Part shown: piece by piece, positions 17,612 to 26,662 of the stretch
Numbering within the stretch: the stretch's first letter is position 1
Layout of the letters: each line of letters begins with the position of its first letter
Source: Chitinophaga pendula
GTDB taxonomy: Bacteria > Bacteroidota > Bacteroidia > Chitinophagales > Chitinophagaceae
Assembly: GCF_020386615.1 (NCBI RefSeq)
Contig: NZ_CP077769.1
Coordinates: 6,311,501-6,375,500 of the forward strand
Length of the DNA stretch: 64,000 nt
Reading direction: 5' to 3'
Program-made: the position numbers and the translations under genes
Notes under the pieces: generated by a model
Seen by the model: only the letters and a program-made list of their open reading frames with translations
Told to the model about the DNA's origin: nothing
Databases searched by the model: none

Positions 17612-17908
17612 TCATGGCTCCGGCTGTTTTTTTCGCCACATCCGCCATACCAGGTAAATGTAACCCATCAGGGTGATAGTGAACCAACTGTAAAAAAAGA
17701 TCATCCGACCCGGAGTAGATGTCTCCGCTATGGCAAAGCCAAGGTACAACCCGATAAACACATCCACCATCAGCAAAAAGAAACCTAGAAAGATCGTCCG
17801 CATGATCTTTACAAAATAGTATACAATGCCCATGTCGAAGGGTTCTTTTAGGTCCCTTGGCGGAGGAGGCTCCTGGTGTATAGGCTCCTGTTCCTGGTCC
17901 ATAACCAT
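17612..17908 (-). CDS. Two-TM membrane protein of unknown function
   Basis: A 98-aa protein from ATG 17908 (or 96 aa from 17902). The first 25 residues are acidic and Pro-rich (QEPIHQEPPPPRDLKEP), followed by two hydrophobic segments at about 30-55 and 65-90, then a basic tail WRMWRKKQPEP. I do not recognise a family. It is 28 bases downstream of the GH25 lysozyme gene in the same orientation, so the two are probably co-transcribed. Confidence 0.6.
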   Translation of the reverse strand: MVMDQEQEPIHQEPPPPRDLKEPFDMGIVYYFVKIMRTIFLGFFLLMVDVFIGLYLGFAIAETSTPGRMIFFYSWFTITLMGYIYLVWRMWRKKQPEP

Positions 17909-17936
17909 AGTTTTGATCGTTTGGTAAAGGTAGGTA

Positions 17937-18704
17937 TTATGGCAGGCACATTTTAACAAGTGCCGCACTATCGCCCTTGAATACATTAAAGTCCACCGTA
18001 GTACTGATACCATTTACCCTGCCAATGTCACTATGTTGCCAAAACACCCAGGGACGTTCTATCCTGGGGCGCTGCTGCTGATAGTAATGGGCTATCCATA
18101 AAGGATAATCATCAAACTCACTACCAAGGTAGGTCTCATAGAATTTGAGGTTCGTATAAATAATGGGCTTTACCCCATAGACCTTTTCCATTTCCTCCAA
18201 CCAGATACGGGCCGTGCTCCGGATCACCGCGGCAGGCTGATTATTATGCACTTCTATATCCAGCACGGGTGGCAGATCGCCGGATTGCAGCTGCACTACA
18301 TTCTGAAAATTAATTGCTTGCTTCAAAGGGTCGCGGGTAGCATAAAAGAAATGATAGGCCCCCCGTATCAATCCTGCCTGCCCCGCTTTATGCCAGTTAC
18401 GTTGAAACGATGCATCCTGCCGGGTAATACCCTCCGTCGCTTTCACAAATACAAAGGATAAGCGAATGTTATCAACATTCATCTGTCGTACGGCCTGCCA
18501 GTTAATGTCCTTTTGGAACTTGGAGACGTCTATTCCATGCACGGAATAAGTGACTGGCATGGCAATGCCGAATTCCTCATACCGGACAAAATTGATTTCC
18601 TCCTCCCCTCGCCACCAAAGGTAGGCTCCGAACGCAATGCCCATTACCACCACTAATAGTAAAGGCAGGCGCCACGATTTTTTAATACGTAATCTTGCTG
18701 TCAT
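17937..18704 (-). CDS. Membrane-anchored GH25 lysozyme (N-acetylmuramidase)
   Basis: A 255-aa protein with an N-terminal anchor or uncleaved signal (residues 11-30) and a GH25 domain at about 54-255. GH25 enzymes cleave the MurNAc-GlcNAc beta-1,4 bond. Key features are HGIDVSKFQ with Asp59, FVKATEG at 86-92, the catalytic VLDIE (Asp149, Glu151), PIIYTN, PLWIAHY and FWQHSD. The anchor suggests peptidoglycan remodelling at the periplasmic face rather than phage-type lysis. No phage genes are nearby. Confidence 0.92.
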   Translation of the reverse strand: MTARLRIKKSWRLPLLLVVVMGIAFGAYLWWRGEEEINFVRYEEFGIAMPVTYSVHGIDVSKFQKDINWQAVRQMNVDNIRLSFVFVKATEGITRQDASFQRNWHKAGQAGLIRGAYHFFYATRDPLKQAINFQNVVQLQSGDLPPVLDIEVHNNQPAAVIRSTARIWLEEMEKVYGVKPIIYTNLKFYETYLGSEFDDYPLWIAHYYQQQRPRIERPWVFWQHSDIGRVNGISTTVDFNVFKGDSAALVKMCLP

Positions 18705-18905
18705 CGTTTATTTTTCCGCAGTTGGCAGGCTTGGGTACTGCAACATCCCGTTACATGACTTGCTGCTATCCTTGAGCGGCAATTATTTGGCAAGTATAGG
18801 GCAAAAATGTGGAAAGACACATCTCCATGACTTCCACTTCCCCGATCCGGCCTGATTTATGCTCATTATTGTCTACATTTACACGCGTAAAAGTTGTTTG
18901 ATCAT

Positions 18906-19931
18906 ATGCCGGATTTTAACCTGAATGATACGCTGAACCTGGCTTCTAAATTTACATTCCGTAGAGCCTGGAACGCGGGAAAAGTACTGAGTAGCTTCTT
19001 CATGAGCAAGTGGACCGGAAAACCTATACAATGGGGGTACCCCGTTTCCATGTCTTTCGAGCCTACCACCTCCTGCAATCTTCGCTGCCCGGAATGCCCC
19101 AGTGGCTTGAGAGCATTTACCCGCCCTACAGGTATGTTACAGGTGGATTTCTTCCGCAAAACGATCGATGAGATTTCGAAAGAGCTGTTATACCTGATCT
19201 TTTACTTCCAGGGAGAGCCCTATCTCAATACCGGCTTTCTTGAGATGGTTAAATATGCTTCGGAGAAAGGACTGTACACAGCTACCTCCACCAATGCCCA
19301 TTACCTGACAGATGCCAACGCCCGCAAAACCGTAGAAAGCGGCCTGGATAGACTCATCATCTCCATAGATGGTACTACACAGGACGTGTATACACAATAC
19401 CGGGTAGGCGGACAACTTCACAAAGTAATAGAAGGAGCCAAAAATATTGTGAAATGGAAAAAGGAACTGAAATCCAAAACACCCTTCGTTTTCTTTCAAT
19501 TCCTGGTGGTAAAACCAAACGAACACCAGATAGAGGACATTAAACGCCTGGCAAAAGAAATTGGTGTCGATGAAGTACGCTTTAAAACAGCACAGGTATA
19601 TGATTATGAAGAAGGAAACCGCCTTATTCCTACTATCGATAAATACAGCCGATATCACAAAAATGAAGACGGCACTTATTCCATCAAGAACAAATTAGGC
19701 AATCAATGTTGGAGGCTCTGGCACTCACCTGTAGTTACCTGGGATGGACTGGTGGTGCCTTGCTGTTTTGATAAGGATGCTCAACATCGCCTTGGCGACC
19801 TGAAAAAATCCTCTTTCAAAGCCCTATGGCATGACGAACAGTATATTCGTTTCCGTACCCAACTGATGTCAGGCCGTAAAAATATTGATATCTGTGCAAA
19901 TTGTAGTGAGGGGACAAGGGTGTGGGGATGA
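18906..19931 (+). CDS. Radical SAM/SPASM domain protein
   Basis: A 341-aa iron-sulfur enzyme. The radical SAM cluster is CNLRCPEC (Cys57, Cys61, Cys64 counted from ATG 18906). The C-terminal SPASM region carries further cysteines (NQCWRLW, VVPCCFD, ICANC) for auxiliary clusters. An upstream TTG at 18894 would add only four residues; ATG 18906 is preferred. SPASM enzymes modify peptides or small molecules and need a dedicated partner in RiPP pathways, but no precursor peptide is evident around it. The substrate is unknown. Confidence 0.9.
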   Translation: MPDFNLNDTLNLASKFTFRRAWNAGKVLSSFFMSKWTGKPIQWGYPVSMSFEPTTSCNLRCPECPSGLRAFTRPTGMLQVDFFRKTIDEISKELLYLIFYFQGEPYLNTGFLEMVKYASEKGLYTATSTNAHYLTDANARKTVESGLDRLIISIDGTTQDVYTQYRVGGQLHKVIEGAKNIVKWKKELKSKTPFVFFQFLVVKPNEHQIEDIKRLAKEIGVDEVRFKTAQVYDYEEGNRLIPTIDKYSRYHKNEDGTYSIKNKLGNQCWRLWHSPVVTWDGLVVPCCFDKDAQHRLGDLKKSSFKALWHDEQYIRFRTQLMSGRKNIDICANCSEGTRVWG

Positions 19932-20083
19932 GCCTAGGATAATTAAAATATACCTGCTGTTTAATGTCACTAACGCCAGCCAGGTGACCGTCGATTACGA
20001 CAATCTACTCCGCGTCGCCACGAACCGGTCCGTCTATCTAAACCTTATTACTATTCGATTACCGGTTATAAAACCCGCAGCGC

Positions 20084-20452
20084 CTAATCCTCATCGTTCA
20101 GTTTTGCTTCCTTTTCCGCCTTTTTCTTCTTTCTGCGTTTGCTGAACTGGTCAAAGAGATTAATGCCCAGCCGCACACCGACAAATTCAAGTGCTGTCAT
20201 CAGCGCCCCAGTAGCAAAAGATTTGAACTTGCCACTCTCCCAGGCAAACTGGGCAACCTTACCGGCAACACCCAGTACACTGCTATGTTTGCCCGCACCG
20301 GGAATGACCGCATTTAGGGCCATCTTCTTATAGTTGTCTTTGAAATAATCGACCCGGCCGGCCAGCTCATGCTCCAGCTGACGCTTACGCCTGTTCAGCC
20401 GGTTGATCTCCTGTTCCAGTGTGTCGAAATTGGTGACCTTCACCTTTTGCAT
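20084..20452 (-). CDS. Hypothetical protein linked to a holin-like/YtxH cluster
   Basis: A 122-aa protein with an N-terminal coiled coil (DTLEQEINRLNRRKRQLEHELAGR split over residues 9-32), a Gly/Ala-rich central part that may be membrane-associated (KSFATGALMTALEFVGVRLG), and a strongly basic then acidic tail (SKRRKKKKAEKEAKLNDED). I do not recognise a named family. It is the third of three consecutive minus-strand genes with a YtxH protein and a holin-like protein, an arrangement I regard as an envelope or general stress operon. The role is inferred from context only. Confidence 0.65.
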   Translation of the reverse strand: MQKVKVTNFDTLEQEINRLNRRKRQLEHELAGRVDYFKDNYKKMALNAVIPGAGKHSSVLGVAGKVAQFAWESGKFKSFATGALMTALEFVGVRLGINLFDQFSKRRKKKKAEKEAKLNDED

Positions 20453-20474
20453 CTGCGTAAATATTAATCATTCA

Positions 20475-20921
20475 TTAATGGTTACCATATTGATACGGTT
20501 CATCTTCATGCTCTACGCCAGAACTCTCAGGTGGCTTTGGCTGCTCTTCTTCTCTCTCCTCTTCCCGCTCTTCCAACTCCTCTACCAGCTCTGCGATCAG
20601 CATATTGGCTAGCGGACGTTGTATCAACGTCTTTCTGAATAACAATAATACCACCAGCAACAATACAAACAAGCCCGCAGCACAGCTGAAGCCGATCGTA
20701 AAACTATGCGTCATCTCCCCAATCCAGAAACCTACTACCATACCCAGGAACACTACCACGAAGAAAAACAGCAGAAAAGCCATGATAAGCGAAAAGAACA
20801 ATCCCATCGCCTTCGATAACTTTCCCGCTGCCTGGAGCTTTATAAGATCCAGCCGGGTTTCCAGATATTCCCTGGCGACCTGGCCGGTCTTATTAAAGTA
20901 ATTGCCGAAATTATCTTCCAT
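20475..20921 (-). CDS. Phage_holin_3_6-like (Holin-X) membrane protein
   Basis: A 148-aa protein: an N-terminal amphipathic region (YLETRLDLIKLQAAGKLSKA) typical of the Holin-X family, two hydrophobic segments at about 38-70 and 75-100, and an extended acidic tail (VEELEEREEEREEEQPKPPE). The name comes from distant similarity to holins; chromosomal members sit in stress or envelope operons and no lysis role is shown. It lies between the YtxH gene (28 bases upstream) and the coiled-coil protein (22 bases downstream), so the three are probably one transcript. Confidence 0.78.
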   Translation of the reverse strand: MEDNFGNYFNKTGQVAREYLETRLDLIKLQAAGKLSKAMGLFFSLIMAFLLFFFVVVFLGMVVGFWIGEMTHSFTIGFSCAAGLFVLLLVVLLLFRKTLIQRPLANMLIAELVEELEEREEEREEEQPKPPESSGVEHEDEPYQYGNH

Positions 20922-20949
20922 GCAAATAAATTTAAAACATCATAGGGTT

Positions 20950-21144
20950 TTAAGAAAGCTCGTTTTCCAGTGCATCTTCAAATTCAGAACGTTTCTGTTT
21001 GAACTTATCCTTCAATTTGTCTGCCTGGTATTTCAGCTTGTCTACCAGTTCATCTTTTTTATCAGAGTTCAGGAAATAACCAACCGCTACTCCTACTGCT
21101 GCCCCAACAATAAAAGAAACCACGGCTTTGGAACTGTTGTTCAT
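20950..21144 (-). CDS. YtxH-domain protein
   Basis: A 64-aa protein with a single hydrophobic segment (VVSFIVGAAVGVAVGYFLN) near residues 8-26, followed by a charged amphipathic helix (KKDELVDKLKYQADKLKDKF). This is the YtxH layout seen in many Gram-positive and Bacteroidota stress operons; the function is unknown. It is the first of three co-oriented genes. Confidence 0.75.
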   Translation of the reverse strand: MNNSSKAVVSFIVGAAVGVAVGYFLNSDKKDELVDKLKYQADKLKDKFKQKRSEFEDALENELS

Positions 21145-21450
21145 AGTAATCTTTTTAATGATGAATAAATAAGGTTTACTAAATGGATTAGTATGGGTAC
21201 AAACTTTGTTCCATAATTTCCTTGTAGGTTTAAATTACCGTTAATAAGCCCCTCTTCCGGCCTGTAATTTGTGCTATATGGACCGTATATGATTAAAAAG
21301 AACGTTTTCCCGATCGGATCTCCTATAAACGGCATACCTGACCACCTGGTCTATCAGACTGGCAGGAACAACGTACATCCCTGACAGGTTGACCATTATA
21401 AACAATTTTCTTTGTAGGTTTCATTTAATACCTCCCATCCTCATCAGACT
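21145..21450. other. Divergent intergenic region (ytxH-like / AI-2E transporter)
   Basis: No gene is supported here. A TTTCTTTG box at 21407-21414 on the plus strand resembles a -7 promoter element for the transporter gene at 21451. A similar string (CCTTGTAGGTTTAAAT) occurs about 190 bases further upstream, so the TTGTAGGTTT core appears twice, possibly as a regulator site. The 64-aa minus-strand frame at 21141-21335 has no family signal. Confidence 0.4.
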
Positions 21451-22491
21451 ATGAGTACACTTGATAACGAACGCCTCAAACAGATCGCCTTCCTCCTCAT
21501 CCTTATCCTCTGGGGAATATTATTGTTCTGCGAACTGTATGGACTTTTCCCAGGCCTCCTGGGAGCATTGACCCTCTACATCCTGTCCCGCAGATGGATG
21601 TTCCACCTTGTAGAACGACGCAAATGGAGACCGAGCCTGGCCGCCGCCTTGCTGATGTTCCTCTCGTTCATCATCATCCTGCTGCCTTTCGGTATGCTCG
21701 TTAACCTGCTTACTTCCAAAGTAAGTTATGCCGTTACTCACTCCTCCGAACTGCTCAAAGGCATGCAGACGATTAACAATCGTATCCAGGAACTGGCCGG
21801 CGTTAATCTCCTGTCTACCGCACGCCTGGAAAAATTCACGGAAAACATCACCGCTATCCTGCCCACCTTTGTAGGCGCCACGTTTAATACCCTCACCGCT
21901 ATCGCCATCATGTACTTCCTGCTTTATTTTATGCTGGTCAACGCCCGCAAAATGGAAGAGACATTATATGAATATATCCCCCTCAAAGATGAAAACGTGA
22001 TCCGCCTGGGACTGGAGTTTAAAACAACCATTTACTCCAATGCCGTAGGTATCCCCCTCATCGCGTTGTTGCAAAGCATCGTGGCATTGATAGGATATTT
22101 TATATTCCAGGTACCCCAACCCATCTTCTGGTTTGTAGTGACTTGTTTTACCGCCATGCTGCCTATTATTGGAGCCGCAGCTGTCTACGTCCCTATGGGG
22201 GTATACCTCATCGCTGCCGGCAATACCTGGCAGGGTATAGGCGTACTGGCGTATGGCTTCCTTGTAATCGGTACCTCTGATAACCTGTTTAGGATGATGC
22301 TTAACAGAAAGATAGGCGACGTACATCCACTGATCACCGTATTTGGAGTGATCATCGGTATCAGCCTCTTCGGCTTTATCGGACTTATTTTTGGTCCGGT
22401 ACTGATCTCCATGTTCATCATGCTGCTGAAGATCTATTCCAACGAATACCTGGTAAAAAAGAGAGAGGTGAAGATTATAGGGAAGAATTAA
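21451..22491 (+). CDS. AI-2E family transporter
   Basis: A 346-aa inner-membrane protein of the AI-2E/PerM (UPF0118) family with about 7-8 hydrophobic segments. Typical features are the paired N-terminal segments around LYGLFPGLLGALTLYILSRR, the amphipathic middle region and the GLIFGPVLISMFIMLLK end. The family includes the TqsA AI-2 exporter and Na+/H+ antiporter-like members, so the substrate is open. Its stop codon lies one base from that of the convergent nadD gene. Confidence 0.88.
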   Translation: MSTLDNERLKQIAFLLILILWGILLFCELYGLFPGLLGALTLYILSRRWMFHLVERRKWRPSLAAALLMFLSFIIILLPFGMLVNLLTSKVSYAVTHSSELLKGMQTINNRIQELAGVNLLSTARLEKFTENITAILPTFVGATFNTLTAIAIMYFLLYFMLVNARKMEETLYEYIPLKDENVIRLGLEFKTTIYSNAVGIPLIALLQSIVALIGYFIFQVPQPIFWFVVTCFTAMLPIIGAAAVYVPMGVYLIAAGNTWQGIGVLAYGFLVIGTSDNLFRMMLNRKIGDVHPLITVFGVIIGISLFGFIGLIFGPVLISMFIMLLKIYSNEYLVKKREVKIIGKN

Positions 22492-22492
22492 A

Positions 22493-23062
22493 CTATTTAT
22501 AATAGTTGTTCTCGTTAATATAGGCTAATACATTATCCGGCACCATATAGCGTACAGAACGCCCTTCCTTGATCCACTCCCGGATACTGGTGGCACTGAT
22601 ATCCAGCATAGGAGCATCCAATACCAGCACCCGTGCACCAGGCAGTTCCCCCACTTCATGTCCGGGACGACGGTATACATATATAGGATAACGCTGCACC
22701 AGCTGCTGATAGTTCTTCCAACGAGTAATGTTCTGGAAACTGTCACTTCCCATAATAATGGAGAACTCCTGTGTAGGGAACTTTTCTTCCAGATAAGTTA
22801 AGGTATCTATGGTATAAGAAGGACGGGGTAAGGAAAATTCAATATTGCTGGCCCTCAACCGGGGCTCATCCTTTACTGCCAGTTCTACCAAGTGAAAACG
22901 GTGATGCTCATTCAGCAGTGAAGAAGAGGCCTTCAGCGGATTTTGTGGAGATACCACCAGCCATACTTTGTCCAGGTCCGTATTATATGCCACATAATTG
23001 GCAATGATCAGATGCCCGGTATGTATTGGGTTAAAGGAACCGAAATACAAGCCTATCTTCAT
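22493..23062 (-). CDS. nadD: Nicotinate-nucleotide adenylyltransferase
   Basis: A 189-aa enzyme that joins nicotinate mononucleotide and ATP to give deamido-NAD in the NAD pathway. The nucleotidyltransferase signature is GSFNPIHTGH at 8-17 and the C-terminal ISATSIREWI motif matches the ISxTxIR box. Length is normal for the family. It lies downstream of the paa genes in the same orientation, 121 bases after paaD, without an obvious functional tie. Confidence 0.95.
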   Translation of the reverse strand: MKIGLYFGSFNPIHTGHLIIANYVAYNTDLDKVWLVVSPQNPLKASSSLLNEHHRFHLVELAVKDEPRLRASNIEFSLPRPSYTIDTLTYLEEKFPTQEFSIIMGSDSFQNITRWKNYQQLVQRYPIYVYRRPGHEVGELPGARVLVLDAPMLDISATSIREWIKEGRSVRYMVPDNVLAYINENNYYK

Positions 23063-23183
23063 GATACATTATCTGTTTCGGGAGTGAATGTAAAATGTAA
23101 ATAGTAAAATGCAAAATAAAAGTCCCCGCGCCGGCAGCCATTAAAGCCCGCAATCGTATTGTCTTACAGGAAAATAAGGCGTT

Positions 23184-23684
23184 TTACTCCACTGGCTTAA
23201 ATTGCTCAAAGGCCATCCCGCAGGCCTTGCAGAAGTGGATCGCACGACATAACGTCGAGCCGAAAGGCGACCGCAGATACGTCTGCTCACTACCACAATG
23301 AGGACATGCAGTATGTAGCATTATCTCCGCATGCACCTCTCCATTATGTACCTGGGGCGCCGCAATGCCAAAATTGCGCAGTTTTTCCTTGGCTTCCACA
23401 CTCAACCGGTTACTATGCCAGTGCGTCTCCTTATCTACTTCCACCTGTACCGGCATCCCCAGATCATGCGCCACAGTACTCCGGATATTATCTTTTATAT
23501 AGGTCACCGCCGGGCAGGCAGCAAACGTAGGGATCATCTTGATCAATATACCCGCTTCAGTTACACTGACTTGCGTAATCATCCCCAGGTCCAGTACCGT
23601 CAGCACTGGTATCTCAGGATCCATCACCTGCTCCAAGGAAGCATATACAGCTGATATGATCGCATCTTCTGACATGACTTGCAT
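23184..23684 (-). CDS. paaD: Phenylacetyl-CoA epoxidase subunit PaaD
   Basis: A 166-aa MIP18 (DUF59) family protein with a C-terminal zinc-ribbon-like region (CPHC...CKAC). PaaD is needed for maturation of the PaaABCE ring-1,2-epoxidase, probably of its metal centre. The longer frame to 23741 overlaps paaC by more than 40 bases; ATG 23684 (MQVMSEDAI), lying 10 bases after the paaC stop, is preferred. It is the last gene of the paaABCD run. Confidence 0.9.
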   Translation of the reverse strand: MQVMSEDAIISAVYASLEQVMDPEIPVLTVLDLGMITQVSVTEAGILIKMIPTFAACPAVTYIKDNIRSTVAHDLGMPVQVEVDKETHWHSNRLSVEAKEKLRNFGIAAPQVHNGEVHAEIMLHTACPHCGSEQTYLRSPFGSTLCRAIHFCKACGMAFEQFKPVE

Positions 23685-23694
23685 TTTTGAAGTT

Positions 23695-24474
23695 CTACCA
23701 GCTGGCCTGTGGATCCAGCCTAAATACAGCTCCCATCTCATTCAGCATAGGCACCAGCCATTTCGTATGCTGACCGCCACGCCCGCCGTAAGCAGGCCGC
23801 ACCTGTGCCACATCCGGCAGGTTCAACCCTGCCTGTGCCAGTATCGGATAGATCTGATCTAACCATTCATTATATAATACTTCCTCTCCGGGATATATCG
23901 CCTCTGCTATCAGCAAAGCCTCCACCTCGTCAGCAGCGGGCTCAAATATGCCGCAAGCCAGCGGAAAACAAGTATCTAATGCCGCCTGCATCCGCGCATG
24001 ACTGTCAGCACCAGCCCTGCACAATTGCAATAACCAGGCATTCGCGTGTAACGTGTGATACTTCAACTCTCCCTTCACCTTTTGCGACAACTGTTTCAAC
24101 GGGGTATAACTGCTTTGCAGCAAATGCCGGTATCGTACCGCCTCCGCATGATCAAATAAAAAGTGACGCATCAAGCTGAAATCATAGTCGCCAATCGGTA
24201 ACTCCACCAGATGACAACATTTAAAAGCCGACGCCTCCCTCATAAAGGCAAACTGATCAGGGTCAGCACCCTGTAACTGCTCATGTAATATGGTGTATAA
24301 AGCTAGGGCATGGCCGATTTTATCCTGGGCCATCGAAGAAAAAGCAATGTCCTCTTCCATCACCGGCCCTAACCCCGTCCATTCGGAATTACGATGCCCG
24401 ATGATCAGCTCATCATCTGCCATCTTGGTAATAAGATCGGTAACGGCAATATCTGTATTAAGTGATGTAGTCAT
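23695..24474 (-). CDS. paaC: Phenylacetyl-CoA epoxidase subunit PaaC
   Basis: A 259-aa ferritin-fold subunit that pairs with PaaA in the multicomponent phenylacetyl-CoA 1,2-epoxidase. It shares the PaaA fold with a degenerate metal site, giving structural rather than catalytic roles. Visible family segments are ELIIGHRNSEWTGLGP, AFSSMAQDKIGHALALYT and MRHFLFDHAEAVRYRHLL. Gaps to paaB (48 bases) and paaD (10 bases) fit one operon. Confidence 0.92.
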   Translation of the reverse strand: MTTSLNTDIAVTDLITKMADDELIIGHRNSEWTGLGPVMEEDIAFSSMAQDKIGHALALYTILHEQLQGADPDQFAFMREASAFKCCHLVELPIGDYDFSLMRHFLFDHAEAVRYRHLLQSSYTPLKQLSQKVKGELKYHTLHANAWLLQLCRAGADSHARMQAALDTCFPLACGIFEPAADEVEALLIAEAIYPGEEVLYNEWLDQIYPILAQAGLNLPDVAQVRPAYGGRGGQHTKWLVPMLNEMGAVFRLDPQASW

Positions 24475-24522
24475 AACGTTAATGGAAATACGTGGTAGAA
24501 GTGGTTGGGGGGAATAGTGCCG

Positions 24523-24906
24523 CTATTGCTGCGGCGCAGCCTTACCTGCCTGCTTAAATTTGTTGATCTTATCCATCACCTTAAAGCCGCTGGCATCCCG
24601 GTAGGTTTTCTCTATATTGTTGGCAAACATATCTTCGTCTTCTGCATCAAAAGCAAGGATATCCGCACTGCGCACCACCCAAAGATTTACACACTTCTTA
24701 CGGCGGCCAAACTGTTCCTTGGCAAATACCAATGCCAGTTGCGCATCCGGAGCATGTACACAACCCACATGTTCATGGTGCGCTCCCCTCTTTTCCTGGT
24801 GAAATACTTCATATACCTGCCAGTTCTCCCCTTCTTCCACCTTGATCACCTCTCCGGCATTCCCTAATTTTAACCGGTTTATACGTGGATCTAATGATTC
24901 GCTCAT
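24523..24906 (-). CDS. paaB: Phenylacetyl-CoA epoxidase subunit PaaB
   Basis: A 127-aa small subunit of the phenylacetyl-CoA epoxidase, proposed to bridge PaaAC pairs. Typical features are WQVYEVFHQEKRGAHHEHVG, the CVHAPDAQLALVFAKEQFGR stretch and VVRSADI. A C-terminal extension of about 30 residues beyond the core is Lys/Gln-rich. It lies 49 bases downstream of paaA. Confidence 0.93.
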   Translation of the reverse strand: MSESLDPRINRLKLGNAGEVIKVEEGENWQVYEVFHQEKRGAHHEHVGCVHAPDAQLALVFAKEQFGRRKKCVNLWVVRSADILAFDAEDEDMFANNIEKTYRDASGFKVMDKINKFKQAGKAAPQQ

Positions 24907-24955
24907 GTTCGTTGATTCAGTTTATTGAATGTCATTCATTTGCTGCCTGCCTGCA

Positions 24956-25954
24956 TCAGGCAGCAGGCACCGTCTTCTGTTGCGTAGGATTCATCAAAGC
25001 TTTCCTCACCCACCGGCCATGCTCTTCCGCCCATTTGCGCACACTCAACCGCTCCTGGTTGCAAGGGCCATCTCCATTGATCACTTTGAAGAAGAGATCC
25101 CAGTCCGGATCAGAATATTCCCACTTGCCCGTGCTGTCATTTTTCTTCAACAGCGGATCCGGTAAAGTAAGCCCCAGCTCCCATATCTTGGGGACGTAAG
25201 TATCCAGGAACTGATTACGCATATCATCATTGCTCGCCATCTTCACCTTCCACTGCATCAGCTTTTCACTGTGAGTAGAGTTTTTGTCCGGAGGGCCGAA
25301 AAAATGCATGATAGGTTGCCACCACCTGTTCAGCGCATCCTGAAGCATCGCCTTTTGCTCCGGCGTACCGGTAGCCAGCTCGATGAAAGCATCATGCCCT
25401 TGCTTCAGATGAAAACTCTCCTCATAACAGATCCTTTCCAACGCACGGCAATAAGGGCCATAAGACCCCTTAGAATTGGCAATCTGGTTTACAATAGCTG
25501 CCGCATCTATCAGGAATCCTATCACCGTCACATCCGCCCAGGTCTCCGCCGGATAATTAAATACATTGGAATATTTGGATTTACCACTGAGCAAGTCGTT
25601 GATCATCGCTTCCCGGGATTTTCCCAGGGTCTCCGCCGCATTATATAATAACTGACCATGCCCAATCTCATCCTGTACTTTGGCAATCAACGCCAATTTA
25701 CGCTTAAAACCAGGTGCCCGGGTGATCCAGGTACCTTCCGGCAACGCACCAATGATCTCGGAATGCGCATGTTGTTCTATCAATCGTATTAACTGCCGGC
25801 GATATTCAGCAGGCATCCAGTCCCCGGGCTCTATCTTCTCTCCCCGGGTGATGCGGTCCTCAAATGCCGCCAGCTTCTCAGGATCGTCGTGCAGCTGTTC
25901 CTCTCGCTGCTGTTTCCTGTTGGGCTCGTCAAAAATATATCCGCCACCGTACAT
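24956..25954 (-). CDS. paaA: Phenylacetyl-CoA epoxidase catalytic subunit PaaA
   Basis: A 332-aa di-iron oxygenase subunit that carries the active site of the ring-1,2-phenylacetyl-CoA epoxidase, the entry step of aerobic phenylacetate breakdown. Start chosen at ATG 25954 ([14 protein letters not shown]), which matches the family's N-terminus; the 39-residue extension to 26071 does not. Iron-ligand motifs are DEIGHGQ (Glu96, His99) and a second EESFH near residue 185. First gene of paaABCD. The reductase gene paaE and the downstream pathway genes are not in the window. Confidence 0.94.
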   Translation of the reverse strand: MYGGGYIFDEPNRKQQREEQLHDDPEKLAAFEDRITRGEKIEPGDWMPAEYRRQLIRLIEQHAHSEIIGALPEGTWITRAPGFKRKLALIAKVQDEIGHGQLLYNAAETLGKSREAMINDLLSGKSKYSNVFNYPAETWADVTVIGFLIDAAAIVNQIANSKGSYGPYCRALERICYEESFHLKQGHDAFIELATGTPEQKAMLQDALNRWWQPIMHFFGPPDKNSTHSEKLMQWKVKMASNDDMRNQFLDTYVPKIWELGLTLPDPLLKKNDSTGKWEYSDPDWDLFFKVINGDGPCNQERLSVRKWAEEHGRWVRKALMNPTQQKTVPAA

Positions 25955-26053
25955 AGTGCGATTGTTTTGGTAGAATTGTAAATTACGAAATTTTGCGTGC
26001 TTGAAGGGCAAAAGCTTTGACAACATCCCGTTAAAATATCCGTTCTTTATTAC

Positions 26054-26650
26054 GTGATCTCCGCTCACCATATACTACTTCTGGCCATCCTCCTGTTACC
26101 TTGCGGCCATATTACCAGTGCGCAGCAAAAGAGTATATTAAAACTCTCATTCTCAATAGATAGTATCACCCTATCCGCAGATGGCGATACCATTATGTAT
26201 CCATCCCGGCCATTGCAATACCATGATTTTCCCGTAAGGACTTCGGCCAGCGGCACCAGCGCCGCCGTATCTTTTACCAGCTTTTCCTATACAGGCAGTA
26301 GTATGCGCCGCAAAGACACCTTACAGGTACAACTCTCCCTGCAGGTCTTTTTTGTGAAAAGCGGCTCCTGGATGCGACCCGATGCACGCAGTAATTACAC
26401 GCTTACACACGAACAACTGCATTTCGATATCACCTGGCTGGTCGCCATGCGGTTCCGCCAAAAAATACTGGATGCAGCCCTTAGCCTCGATGACTATGAT
26501 AGCTACATCCAGTATGAATATCTGGAATCCTTCCGGGAAATGAATCAGCAACAGGAACGTTTCGATCGCGATACCAGACATGGTCTCGACCCCTCCGCGC
26601 AAAAACGCTGGGAACAGAGCATACAACAACGCAAGCTCCCGGATGAGTAA
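26054..26650 (+). CDS. Secreted DUF922-like putative metalloprotease
   Basis: A 198-aa exported protein with a signal peptide (cleavage near TSA|QQK at about 23). The HEQLH at 119-123 is an HExxH zinc motif inside [12 protein letters not shown], the signature of the DUF922 family, which is annotated as predicted Zn-dependent protease without direct biochemical proof. The start is GTG 26054; no ATG lies early enough to keep the signal peptide. It diverges from paaA and ends 12 bases before the convergent M28 peptidase gene. Confidence 0.82.
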   Translation: MISAHHILLLAILLLPCGHITSAQQKSILKLSFSIDSITLSADGDTIMYPSRPLQYHDFPVRTSASGTSAAVSFTSFSYTGSSMRRKDTLQVQLSLQVFFVKSGSWMRPDARSNYTLTHEQLHFDITWLVAMRFRQKILDAALSLDDYDSYIQYEYLESFREMNQQQERFDRDTRHGLDPSAQKRWEQSIQQRKLPDE

Positions 26651-26662
26651 ACGCGGTGGTTA

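Noticed and set aside
20475..20921. Holin-like proteins (also at 4675-5025) as signs of a prophage
   Set aside because: Both belong to chromosomal membrane-protein families that keep the holin name; no terminase, capsid, portal or integrase gene is nearby.
21141..21335. 64-aa minus-strand frame next to ytxH
   Set aside because: Composition looks random; it spans the promoter region of two divergent genes.
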